From NCBI GenBank assembly GCA_043776635.1, contig JAYVRA010000051.1, positions 1 through 64,000 on the forward strand: a stretch of DNA of 64,000 bases. The letters are read 5' to 3'. This DNA comes from JANMEX01 sp043776635. Its GTDB lineage: Bacteria; Pseudomonadota; Alphaproteobacteria; Rhizobiales; Rhizobiaceae. A model generated the notes under the pieces. That model had not been told where the DNA came from and made no database searches. It was given only the letters and a program-made list of their open reading frames with translations. The translations under genes and the position numbers were made by a program. Positions 28,939-36,405 of this stretch are shown piece after piece; within the stretch, counting starts at the first letter, position 1; every line of letters begins with the position of its first letter.

Positions 28939-29408
28939 ACACGGTTCACGGCGTTGCAGTGAATATTGCGGGAACCGGAATTCTTATTGCCGGACCTTCC
29001 GGTTCCGGTAAAACTGAGCTGGCGCTGGACCTTATCGATTATTGCCTCATACGCAAAACTGGAGCGCACTTGGTGGCCGATGACCGCGTTATCCTGCGCC
29101 AAGCCGGCGATATCTGGTTTGCCGGCGCGCCGGAAAATCTCAAAGGCCTCATCGAAGTGCGCGGTTCAGGCATTCACAAAATCGACTTTCTGCCGGAAAC
29201 GCCACTGCATTTGGGCGTCCAGCTCGTTCCAGAGGGCGAATCTATCCGTATGCCGGACCCTGAACCTGTTGAGATTTGTCCCGGTGTTTATTTACCTTGC
29301 CTCACGCTTCCCCAACGAAACTTTACTGCCGCCCGCGCCATTTTGGCGCATTTGGGGATTTACGCGGGTGTCAAATCTCAGATTTTTGGTGATTTAAGGG
29401 TAAGTTAG
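28935..29408 (+). CDS. hprK: Short-form HPr kinase/phosphorylase
   Basis: This 157-residue protein lacks the N-terminal domain of Firmicutes HprK and keeps only the catalytic domain, as in alphaproteobacteria. The Walker A is GPSGSGKTEL near 17-26. LVADDRV and the signature region EVRGSGIHKI follow. It phosphorylates or dephosphorylates the regulatory Ser of HPr. It begins with GTG overlapping the chvG stop (GTGA), linking PTS status to the ChvGI system. Confidence 0.92.
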   Translation: MNTVHGVAVNIAGTGILIAGPSGSGKTELALDLIDYCLIRKTGAHLVADDRVILRQAGDIWFAGAPENLKGLIEVRGSGIHKIDFLPETPLHLGVQLVPEGESIRMPDPEPVEICPGVYLPCLTLPQRNFTAARAILAHLGIYAGVKSQIFGDLRVS

Positions 29409-29531
29409 CTAAAAAAATGCTTGCCTTGTGAACGCGCCTCGACAAGATACGTTCTTAACCATCTCTTGGTGGCGTGGGTTGTCAAGCCTCACAAATCGCA
29501 CCCGCAAAGCGGGGCTACGGGAGCATACCAT

Positions 29532-29933
29532 ATGATCGGACTCGTGCTGGTGACGCACGGACGGCTCGCGGATGAATTTCGCAACGCTGTCGAACATGTT
29601 GTTGGTCGTCAGGATCATTTTGAAACCGTATGCATTGGCGCCGACGATGATATGGAAAGCCGTCGTGATGATATTTTAACCGCCGTTGCCCGCGCTGACA
29701 GCGGCGCCGGCGTTATTATTCTAACCGATATGTTCGGTGGCACGCCGTCAAACTTAGCCATTTCCGCCATGAGCGCGGGTCGAATTGAAGTCATTGCCGG
29801 TGTCAATCTACCAATGCTAATCAAGCTCTCCAAAGTGCGCTTGGATGATGACATGCCCTGCGCCCTGAAAGCGGGGCAGGACGCGGGCCGCAAATACATC
29901 AATGTCGCCAGCCAATTACTCTCCGGCAAGTAG
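29532..29933 (+). CDS. PTS mannose-family EIIA component (regulatory PTS)
   Basis: This 133-residue protein follows a GGGAG ribosome site; an upstream in-frame extension to 29421 is not family-like. The N-terminus MIGLVLVTHGRLADEF carries the phospho-His, and ILTDMFGGTPSNLA is the second family block. No EIIB/EIIC sugar permease is encoded, so it probably acts in regulation, as in rhizobial PTS-Ntr. It is nine bases before the HPr gene. Confidence 0.92.
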   Translation: MIGLVLVTHGRLADEFRNAVEHVVGRQDHFETVCIGADDDMESRRDDILTAVARADSGAGVIILTDMFGGTPSNLAISAMSAGRIEVIAGVNLPMLIKLSKVRLDDDMPCALKAGQDAGRKYINVASQLLSGK

Positions 29934-29942
29934 GATTTTTTC

Positions 29943-30254
29943 ATGAGTGAAAACGAAGTTCCGGACGGAAAGAGCGAAGGCGAAATTCTGGTCCGTGAGT
30001 TTGAAATCGTCAACAAACGCGGCCTTCACGCTCGTGCTTCAGCGAAATTCGTGACGCTGGTATCCAGTTTTAATGCGCAATTATATGTCGAAAAAGACGG
30101 TATGAAGGTCGGAGGCGATTCCATCATGGGCCTCATGATGCTCGCCGCCAGCCCAGGCTGCTGCATCACCGTAACCGCCAGCGGGCTACAGGCAGGCGAA
30201 GCGTTGACTGCGCTGGGTGCGATGATTGCCGATATGTTCGGCGAGGGTGAATGA
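29943..30254 (+). CDS. Phosphocarrier protein HPr
   Basis: The protein has 103 residues, including a roughly 18-residue acidic N-terminal extension. The active-site His is in NKRGLHARASAKF, and the HprK-target Ser is in GGDSIMGLMML. It relays phosphate from EI to EIIA and is itself modulated by HprK encoded two genes upstream. In many relatives ahcY follows; here a repeat fragment and benE follow. Confidence 0.94.
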   Translation: MSENEVPDGKSEGEILVREFEIVNKRGLHARASAKFVTLVSSFNAQLYVEKDGMKVGGDSIMGLMMLAASPGCCITVTASGLQAGEALTALGAMIADMFGEGE

Positions 30255-30296
30255 ATAAGCGGGTTAAACGAATTTCCATCCGGCATTTTCACCACA

Positions 30297-30350
30297 TGGC
30301 TCTCACCAAAAATCACCCCGACCATTTCGCCAAATTAACAGGTCCAGACC
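30297..30350 (-). repeat. Solo left end of the TA-flanked element
   Basis: Read on the minus strand this matches the left end of the 9559-9890 element: GGGTCTGGACCTGTTAAT, then GGTGATTTTTGGTGAG. It is adjacent to TA. The interior and other end are missing. Its end supplies the G of the benE TAG stop. Confidence 0.7.
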
Positions 30351-31505
30351 CTAAATCTTAAATCCGTATTTCTTATATCCATCAAGTGCGAGGATTGTGA
30401 TTCCTATGACCAATCCCCAAAACGGCGCACCGATGCCGAAAAACGCAATTCCTGATGCAGTGGTTGCAAATGTCGCCACAGCCGCGATGCGCTCATTATC
30501 CTTGGTAAGTGCAATCGAGAGCGCATTCGCCAGCGGCGGCACAAGCGCCAAGCCTGCCACCAAAGCGATCAGGCTTTTAGGCATGCCGGACAGCAGTTCA
30601 ACAAAATAACCGCCTCCCAGCGCCAGTATCAAATAGAACAGCGCGTAAAATGGCCCTGTCAGCCAGCGCTGGCGCGGGTCGGGGTGCGCTTCCGGCCCGG
30701 TGCAAATGGCAGCGGAAATGGCCGCTAAGTTTGTCGTGCTGCCACCGAAGAAAGCCGAGACGAAGGAGAAAAAGCCGGTGACAGCGATAAGTTCGCCCGC
30801 TGGCGGATGGTAATCCGCTGCACGAAGCACCGCCAATCCCGCCAAATTCTGCGAGGCCATGGTGACGAGATAAAGCGGAAGTGCCAAACCAATCGCTGAT
30901 TTCAGCGAAAACGCAGGGGCGATGTATTCGGGCCATATGACGTTAAAACTTGGTGAGGGCTGCGAGAGGCCAAGCGCCCAAGCATAGGCAATGCCGCCAA
31001 TCAGCACGCCGAGAACGGCCAGAGAGGGGTTCCATAAGCGGAGCAGGAAAAACGCTGCGACGAGAGGCAAAATGAAGTGCGGATCAACGCCTGCCGCTTT
31101 CGCAGCGCCAATGGCGAAACTCGCCAAAATACCTGCCAACATGCCCGATGAGACTGACGGGGGGATACGCGAGACGAGCCGCATCAGGGGCGAAAACAGG
31201 CCCGTGATAATCAGCGCAATGGCGGTGATGATAAATGCCGCTACGGCTGCATGAATATCAAAGCCGGTGGAGGCGGCGATAAGCGCCGCGCCGGGGGTAG
31301 ACCAAGCCGTCACAATCGGCATCCGGTGACGCCATGAGAGAATTGCCGTTTCGGCGACCATGGCAAGGCAGATGCAGGTCACCCAGCTGGCAATTTGGCT
31401 CGATGTTGCGCCAACAGCTACTGCGGCTGATACGATGATGGCAATAGTACCGCCAAAGCCGACAATGGCGGCAACGAGCGCGGAGGCTATCACTGAGCTG
31501 CGCAT
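30351..31505 (-). CDS. benE: BenE-family benzoate/H+ symporter-like transporter
   Basis: This 384-residue, very hydrophobic protein has about eleven helices and matches BenE in length and pattern (VTAWSTPGAALIA, FFGGSTTNLAAISAAICTG). No aromatic degradation genes are near, so the substrate is uncertain. It lies directly after the alpha/beta hydrolase gene with no spacer. Its TAG stop is made from a TA plus the first G of an inverted-repeat element. Confidence 0.85.
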   Translation of the reverse strand: MRSSVIASALVAAIVGFGGTIAIIVSAAVAVGATSSQIASWVTCICLAMVAETAILSWRHRMPIVTAWSTPGAALIAASTGFDIHAAVAAFIITAIALIITGLFSPLMRLVSRIPPSVSSGMLAGILASFAIGAAKAAGVDPHFILPLVAAFFLLRLWNPSLAVLGVLIGGIAYAWALGLSQPSPSFNVIWPEYIAPAFSLKSAIGLALPLYLVTMASQNLAGLAVLRAADYHPPAGELIAVTGFFSFVSAFFGGSTTNLAAISAAICTGPEAHPDPRQRWLTGPFYALFYLILALGGGYFVELLSGMPKSLIALVAGLALVPPLANALSIALTKDNERIAAVATFATTASGIAFFGIGAPFWGLVIGITILALDGYKKYGFKI

Positions 31506-32273
31506 TTATAAAGCCTTCGTCTGTTCGAGCATGCCAAGCACCGTCCGCTCCAATAGTTCCAAATCTTGCGGTCTTGAGAGGCGGTGGTCGCCTTCGGGAA
31601 GCAAAGTCATAGTGAGATTATCCGCCGGAATGTGTGTGGCAAGTTTCAGTGCGTGTGTATGCGGAACGTCATAGTCGCGTAGACCTTGTAAGATATGCAC
31701 GGGGCAATGCGTGTGAATGATGCCGGAGAGAACCTTGTTTTTATGGCCATCATCCAAGAATTTCTGCGACCAAATATTTGGCTCATTCAGATATTCGGAC
31801 TTTTCCTCAAACCAGCCTTTGCTGGAAAGGTCTTGTCGCTCATTGTCAGTGAGTTTTGGCTCAATCAAATCCATGGCGAAGTCCGGCGCGGGGGCGATCA
31901 AAATCAAGCCTTTGACGCGGGAGCCTTCACCGGTTTTTTGCAATTCCGCCAGCACGCGCAGTGTGATCCAAGCACCCATCGAAGATCCGGTCAAAATGAA
32001 GTCTTGTGGCGCTGCGTGGCGGATAACGGCGAGGCTTTCGCCAACCCAGCGGGATATTGTGCCATCGCGCCAATTGCCGGAAGAAAGTCCGTGGCCGGAA
32101 TAATCAAACCGCAGCATGGGGATATTTCGCTTGGTAGTGAATTCATCAAGACATATAGCTTTAGATCCGTGCATATCCGAGCGCCACCCGCCCAACCAAA
32201 TAAGCCCCGTTCCTGCACCGGTGCGATTGATATAGGCGATACTCTCGCCGACAACGGTTAGATGGTCTGTCAT
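31506..32273 (-). CDS. Alpha/beta hydrolase
   Basis: The protein has 255 residues from the ATG at 32273; the frame continues to 32336 without a better start. The catalytic triad is visible: Ser in GSSMGAW, Asp in LQGLRDYDVP and His in PEGDHRLSR. The oxyanion/strand region LRFDYSGHGLSSG is typical of carboxylesterase or thioesterase-like members. The substrate is unknown. It is co-transcribed with benE. Confidence 0.85.
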   Translation of the reverse strand: MTDHLTVVGESIAYINRTGAGTGLIWLGGWRSDMHGSKAICLDEFTTKRNIPMLRFDYSGHGLSSGNWRDGTISRWVGESLAVIRHAAPQDFILTGSSMGAWITLRVLAELQKTGEGSRVKGLILIAPAPDFAMDLIEPKLTDNERQDLSSKGWFEEKSEYLNEPNIWSQKFLDDGHKNKVLSGIIHTHCPVHILQGLRDYDVPHTHALKLATHIPADNLTMTLLPEGDHRLSRPQDLELLERTVLGMLEQTKAL

Positions 32274-32433
32274 AAAAGGCCTGCCGAAATCACATTGAGC
32301 CTGTTTGGCACGGCTAATAGCATAATCAAAGGTCATTTTTGACCATTCATTGGCGCTCTGTACAAACTTAGTCTTGACAAACCATGCGTCCCGCGCACAT
32401 TGCGCCCACCATTAATTTCAGGAGTTTACGCCC

Positions 32434-32973
32434 ATTCGTCGTCCCTTTAGAGCCCCGCCAGCCGTTACCAAAGACGGCCCGAAGTCCAACCGCGATATTC
32501 GCGTTCCCCGTGTTCAGCTGATTGATATTGAAGGCAAGAACATCGGCATCATTCTCACGCAAGATGCGTTGGAGATGGCCGAGGCCGCGGGCATGGACCT
32601 TGTTGAGATTGTTCCAAACGCGGAACCGCCAGTCTGTAAGATCGTTGATCTTGGCCGCATGAAGTATCAGACTCAGAAAAAGGCGGCTGAAGCACGCAAA
32701 AAGCAGAAGATCGTCGAAATCAAAGAAATCAAGATGCGCCCGGGAATTGATAGTCATGACTATGACGTAAAAATGCGCGCCGTTGCCCGTTTCTTTGAAG
32801 AGGGCGATAAGGTCAAAATCACGCTGCGCTTCCGTGGCCGGGAAATGGCCCATCAGGAGCTTGGCATGAGGCTGCTCGAAAAGGTCAAGGACGACACGGT
32901 TTTGACGGCCAAAGTGGAGGCCGAACCAAAGCTCGAAGGCCGCCAAATGATGATGGTTCTGTCGCCGAAGTAA
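32434..32973 (+). CDS. infC: Translation initiation factor IF-3 with AUU start codon
   Basis: The protein is 179 residues when begun at the ATT at 32434, where the family's N-terminus (RRPFRAPP) appears. AGGAG lies nine bases upstream. Downstream come RSNRDIRVP-like and ICL domains, the linker rich in KKAAEARKKQK, and the C-terminal domain ending MMMVLSPK. The AUU start is the classic basis of IF-3 autoregulation, because IF-3 discriminates against it. The first ATG is at 32569 and would delete the N-terminal domain. Confidence 0.93.
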   Translation: MRRPFRAPPAVTKDGPKSNRDIRVPRVQLIDIEGKNIGIILTQDALEMAEAAGMDLVEIVPNAEPPVCKIVDLGRMKYQTQKKAAEARKKQKIVEIKEIKMRPGIDSHDYDVKMRAVARFFEEGDKVKITLRFRGREMAHQELGMRLLEKVKDDTVLTAKVEAEPKLEGRQMMMVLSPK

Positions 32974-32996
32974 GGTTCGTTTTGTAAATTCATTAG

Positions 32997-33023
32997 CCCG
33001 CTGATGGCAAGTCAGCGGGTTTT
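32997..33023 (+). terminator. Rho-independent terminator of infC
   Basis: CCCGCTGA pairs with TCAGCGGG around a 7-base loop, followed by TTTT. It is 23 bases after the infC stop, so infC is transcribed apart from rpmI-rplT. Confidence 0.8.
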
Positions 33024-33139
33024 GCATACTCAAAAATATGATCGACTTTGATAAAGTTGACGCAACAAATGCATTGTGCGCTAAGTCTGCGACAGCTGTT
33101 ATGCTGATAAACCGGCGCCACTACTGAGATGTATACACG

Positions 33140-33772
33140 ATGACCAACCACCCTGAAAATACCACACGCCCGCTCGGCAATTACCAATATTTGCGCCGCG
33201 TCTGGCTTTTTGTTGTGTTGATTATTGTCGGGATTGTCCTGTTGTTCGTGAAATCAGCGTGGCAATCTGAATTCGCGTACCGCGCCGTACAGTTTTGCAG
33301 CATCGGCCTCATTTGGGCAGGAATTCTTGGCCGCCTTTGGTCAATACTCTATATAGGCGGGCGTAAATCAATGGAGGTTGTTTCAACCGGACCTTATTCC
33401 GTGATGCGCAACCCGCTGTATTTTTTTTCAGCAATCGCATCGGTTGGCGTTGGCGGGTTGACCGGCTCGCTTATTATTGCGGCACTGGCCGGGATTTTGT
33501 GTGTGGTTGCATTTCTCATCGTCATCAAGCGCGAGGAAGAATTTCTTGGCGGCACGTTTGGCAAGCCTTACGCAGACTATTGCGCCCGCGTGCCACAGTT
33601 TTTCCCGAATTTTTCCCTCTTCAAAGATGAGGATACGCTCAAGGTAAGCCTGCGCCGTGTTTACTCGACACTTTTAGACGGCTTAGTATTCTTTGCGGCG
33701 CTTCCTTTGTTCGCATTGGTCAGCTATTTACAAAATTCAGGTTACTTACCGGTGCTTTTGCGCCTTTATTGA
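33140..33772 (+). CDS. Isoprenylcysteine-methyltransferase-like membrane protein
   Basis: This 210-residue protein has about four to five hydrophobic helices and the ICMT/PEMT-type motif STGPYSVMRNPLYFFSA near 94-110. REEEFL and FGKPYADYCARVP follow as the usual C-terminal signature. Such proteins methylate lipids or thiols using SAM at the membrane; the substrate is unknown in bacteria. It separates infC from rpmI-rplT. Confidence 0.82.
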   Translation: MTNHPENTTRPLGNYQYLRRVWLFVVLIIVGIVLLFVKSAWQSEFAYRAVQFCSIGLIWAGILGRLWSILYIGGRKSMEVVSTGPYSVMRNPLYFFSAIASVGVGGLTGSLIIAALAGILCVVAFLIVIKREEEFLGGTFGKPYADYCARVPQFFPNFSLFKDEDTLKVSLRRVYSTLLDGLVFFAALPLFALVSYLQNSGYLPVLLRLY

Positions 33773-33847
33773 TAGCAGCCACGATTTGTTGCCGGGTCAA
33801 AACAGGGTGTTGCGCTTCGCAATGCCTATGGTTATAAGACCCCGTTC

Positions 33848-33914
33848 AAACCGCCCGGCAGGGCATGCCGTGGCGGTTTATTATGCTTGCAATTAACTGG
33901 TCTGTTAATTTGCA
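33848..33914 (+). promoter_or_regulatory. Structured leader of rpmI-rplT, two hairpins
   Basis: The first hairpin is AAACCGCC with GGCGGTTT, enclosing CGGCA/TGCCG. The second pairs TTGCAATTAAC with GTTAATTTGCAA. Neither ends in a clear T run, so a protein-binding leader for L20/L35 autoregulation or a weak attenuator is more likely than a plain terminator. Confidence 0.4.
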
Positions 33915-33938
33915 AACCCACCACTCAAGGAGAGCAAA

Positions 33939-34139
33939 ATGCCCAAGATGAAGACCAAGTCCGCTGCTAAAAAGCGGTTTAAAATCACTGGCACCGGCAA
34001 AGTTATGGCCGCTGCTGCAGGCAAGCGCCACGGCATGATCAAGCGCAGCAACAAGTTTATTCGCGATGCACGCGGCACGATGGTACTTTGCGATGCCGAT
34101 GCCCGTATTGTGAAGAAATTTTTGCCTAACGGCCTCTAA
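33939..34139 (+). CDS. rpmI: 50S ribosomal protein L35
   Basis: This 66-residue basic protein starts MPKMKTKSAAKKRFKITGTG, the L35 signature. AAGGAGAG lies upstream. It forms an operon with rplT 30 bases downstream. Confidence 0.97.
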   Translation: MPKMKTKSAAKKRFKITGTGKVMAAAAGKRHGMIKRSNKFIRDARGTMVLCDADARIVKKFLPNGL

Positions 34140-34169
34140 CCGGCCAGCGTATCTTAAGGAGATCATAAA

Positions 34170-34571
34170 ATGGCACGTGTAAAAAGAGGCGTTACGTCTC
34201 ACGCCAAGCATAAAAAAGTATTGAAGCAGGCAGAAGGCTTTCGCGGCCGTCGCAAGAATACCATCCGTGCAGCAAAAGCTGCTGTGGATCATTCAAAGCA
34301 ATATGCCTACCGCGACCGCAAGAACAAGAAGCGCGTATTCCGTGGTTTGTGGGTTCAGCGTATTAACGCTGCCGTGCGCGAGCATGGCTTGACATACGCC
34401 CGCTTCATTGACGGCCTCACAAAGGCCGGCATCGTGGTTGACCGCAAGGTTATGTCCGATATGGCGATCCATGAGAACGCCGCCTTCATCACGCTGATTT
34501 ATGCAGCCAAGAAGGCCTTGGAATATCTGAAGGACACCACTCCAAACGCTTTTGAAAGCGCTGTCGCATAA
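34170..34571 (+). CDS. rplT: 50S ribosomal protein L20
   Basis: This 133-residue protein starts MARVKRGVTSHAKHKKVLKQ, with the conserved rRNA-binding N-terminal helix and C-terminal globular domain. L20 assembles early in the 50S subunit and in other bacteria represses its own operon. AAGGAG lies upstream. Confidence 0.97.
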   Translation: MARVKRGVTSHAKHKKVLKQAEGFRGRRKNTIRAAKAAVDHSKQYAYRDRKNKKRVFRGLWVQRINAAVREHGLTYARFIDGLTKAGIVVDRKVMSDMAIHENAAFITLIYAAKKALEYLKDTTPNAFESAVA

Positions 34572-34610
34572 CGCCAGCGTCTTCCCAAAGACAAGTTTAT
34601 ATTCTTGGGA

Positions 34611-34642
34611 AACCCGCGCTGGCAGTATCAGCGCGGGTTTTT
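34611..34642 (+). terminator. Rho-independent terminator between rplT and pheS
   Basis: AACCCGCGCTG pairs with CAGCGCGGGTT, followed by TTT. It may act as an attenuator, because pheS starts only 36 bases later. Confidence 0.8.
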
Positions 34643-34677
34643 CATATTTTAAACCGGCAACAAAATTCGGTGACATT

Positions 34678-35763
34678 ATGAGCGATTTAAGCACTCTCGA
34701 AACCAGCCTGTTGGCTGATATTGCAGCGGCGCAAGACGAGGCTTCGATTGAAGCTGTGCGCGTTTCTGCGACGGGCAAAAAAGGTTCGCTTTCAGAACTT
34801 CTAAAAACGCTCGGCACCATGTCGCCGGATGAACGCAAAACGACGGGTGCGGCGATTAACGCGCTCAAAGTCCGTGTGATGGAGGCGCTTTCCTTGCGCA
34901 AATCCATTTTGAAGGACGCAGCCATTGAGGAGCGCGTCAAGCGCGAGACAGTGGATGTGACGTTGCCTGGCCGCGCGGCTCAAGTAAATTCCGGGCGTAT
35001 TCATCCGATTAGTCAGGTTATCGACGAAATCACCGCCATTTTCGGCGATCTGGGCTTTGCCATTGCCGAAGGTCCGGATGTTGAGTCTGACTATTATAAT
35101 TTCACAGCGCTGAACTTCCCCGAAGGTCATCCGGCCCGCGAAATGCACGATACATTCTTCTTCAGCACCAAAGAAGACGGTACGAGAAAATTGCTGCGCA
35201 CGCACACATCGCCGGTGCAAATCCGCACAATGGAATCCCAAAAGCCGCCCATCCGCATTGTTATTCCGGGCAAAACCTACCGCATGGATAGCGATGCCAC
35301 CCATTCGCCGATGTTCCATCAGGTTGAAGGCTTGGTTATCGACAAGACAGCGAACGTCGCCAACATGAAGTGGGTGCTGGAAGAGTTTTGTAAGGCGTTT
35401 TTTGAAGTGCCAAGCGTCACCATGCGCTTCCGCCCGTCGTTCTTCCCCTTCACAGAACCATCCATGGAAGTGGACATCAAATGCGACCGTTCACGCCCCG
35501 GCGAGGTCCGCTTTGGCGAAGGCGATGACTGGATGGAAATCCTCGGCTGCGGCATGGTTCACCCCAATGTCTTGCGAGCCGGCGGTATTGACCCGGACGA
35601 ATACCAAGGCTTCGCCTGGGGCATGGGCATCGACCGCATTGCCATGCTGAAATACGGAATGCCGGATTTGAGGGCGTTTTTTGATGCCGATGTAAGGTGG
35701 CTGAGCCACTATGGATTCAGACCGCTGGACATGCCGACACTGTTTGGGGGCTTGAGCGGATGA
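34678..35763 (+). CDS. pheS: Phenylalanyl-tRNA synthetase alpha subunit
   Basis: The protein has 361 residues from the ATG at 34678. The frame is open further upstream, but that would run through the terminator and rplT. The N-terminal coiled coil (1-90) contacts tRNA. The class II core has FRPSFFPFTEPSMEVD (motif 2 region) and GFAWGMGIDRIAMLKYG (motif 3). It forms the alpha2-beta2 enzyme with PheT, whose gene is displaced here by a brnTA insertion of about 640 bases. Confidence 0.96.
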   Translation: MSDLSTLETSLLADIAAAQDEASIEAVRVSATGKKGSLSELLKTLGTMSPDERKTTGAAINALKVRVMEALSLRKSILKDAAIEERVKRETVDVTLPGRAAQVNSGRIHPISQVIDEITAIFGDLGFAIAEGPDVESDYYNFTALNFPEGHPAREMHDTFFFSTKEDGTRKLLRTHTSPVQIRTMESQKPPIRIVIPGKTYRMDSDATHSPMFHQVEGLVIDKTANVANMKWVLEEFCKAFFEVPSVTMRFRPSFFPFTEPSMEVDIKCDRSRPGEVRFGEGDDWMEILGCGMVHPNVLRAGGIDPDEYQGFAWGMGIDRIAMLKYGMPDLRAFFDADVRWLSHYGFRPLDMPTLFGGLSG

Positions 35764-35785
35764 TTTAATTGTGGCCACAATTAAA
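35764..35785. promoter_or_regulatory. Perfect 22-bp palindrome, candidate BrnA operator
   Basis: An 11-base arm TTTAATTGTGG is followed directly by its exact complement CCACAATTAAA. It lies between the pheS stop and brnT, 18 bases before the ATG. BrnA antitoxins are ribbon-helix-helix-type repressors of their own operons; use of this site is inferred. Confidence 0.5.
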
Positions 35786-35802
35786 TATGTGTGATAAATA
35801 GT

Positions 35803-36089
35803 ATGGAAGTCGAATGGGACGAAGCCAAGAGGCAACAAGTGCTCGATGAGCGCGGGTTGGATTTTGCCGATGTCATTAATTTTGATGCGGCAAGTCTTGA
35901 AATTATGAAGACTTGCGCCGGAATTACGATGAACTTCGGTTTAACGCATTCGGTTATCTTGACGGTGTCCTGTGTACCTATTGTTGGACATCCCGAAACG
36001 GCAAAATGCGAATAATTTCGATGAGGAAGATGAATGAGCGCGAACGCAAGGTTTACAAAGCAGCCAGAGGTGAATCTTGCGACACTTGA
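35803..36089 (+). pseudogene. brnT: BrnT-family toxin gene broken by a one-base frameshift
   Basis: The first frame gives MEVEWDEAKRQQVLDERGLDF to ASLEI, the BrnT N-terminal half. The conserved rest (YEDLRRNYDELRFNAFGYLDG, then CTYCWTSRNGKMRIISMRK and NERERKVYKAA) continues in another frame from about 35911 to a TGA at 36087-36089. One missing T in ATTATG near 35911-35916 explains the shift. The uncorrected frame stops at 36015 after 70 residues without the catalytic part. As written, the RNase toxin is dead; a sequencing error is the alternative. Confidence 0.75.
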
Positions 36090-36405
36090 TGATGTCGCGA
36101 AGGGACTGATTTCACTTGATGATTACGAAATTGCTCACGGCGAAGACATTCCCGAATTAACTGTCGAAGACTTTGCCCGCGCGCGCCCGATGAAGGAAAT
36201 GTTTCCCGAAATCGTCGAAGCATTCGCCCGTATGCGCGGGATGCGCGGACTTCAGTCGGCTCCTGTAAAAGAGCGCGTGGGTTTGCGACTGGATGCCAGT
36301 ATCGTGGAACATTTTCGCTCAACCGGCTCCGGCTGGCAGGGCCGGGTTAATGAAATTTTGAAGCGGCATGTTGCTGTGCAAGAAAATACTAAAGGTAAAA
36401 TGTAA
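36034..36405 (+). CDS. brnA: BrnA-family antitoxin
   Basis: This intact 123-residue protein has a C-terminal RHH-like DNA-binding region (VKERVGLRLDASIVEHFRST, then GWQGRVNEILKRHV) typical of BrnA. Its start lies inside the brnT 3' end in a different frame. It ends with TAA immediately followed by the GTG of pheT. The pheT ribosome site (AAAGGT) is inside brnA, so reading brnA probably helps pheT translation. With its toxin broken it is likely an orphan antitoxin and repressor. Confidence 0.8.
   Translation: MSANARFTKQPEVNLATLDDVAKGLISLDDYEIAHGEDIPELTVEDFARARPMKEMFPEIVEAFARMRGMRGLQSAPVKERVGLRLDASIVEHFRSTGSGWQGRVNEILKRHVAVQENTKGKM

Noticed and set aside
35764..35785. Palindrome read as a pheS terminator
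   Set aside because: There is no T tract after the stem and no loop; an operator fits better next to a BrnA-type repressor gene.
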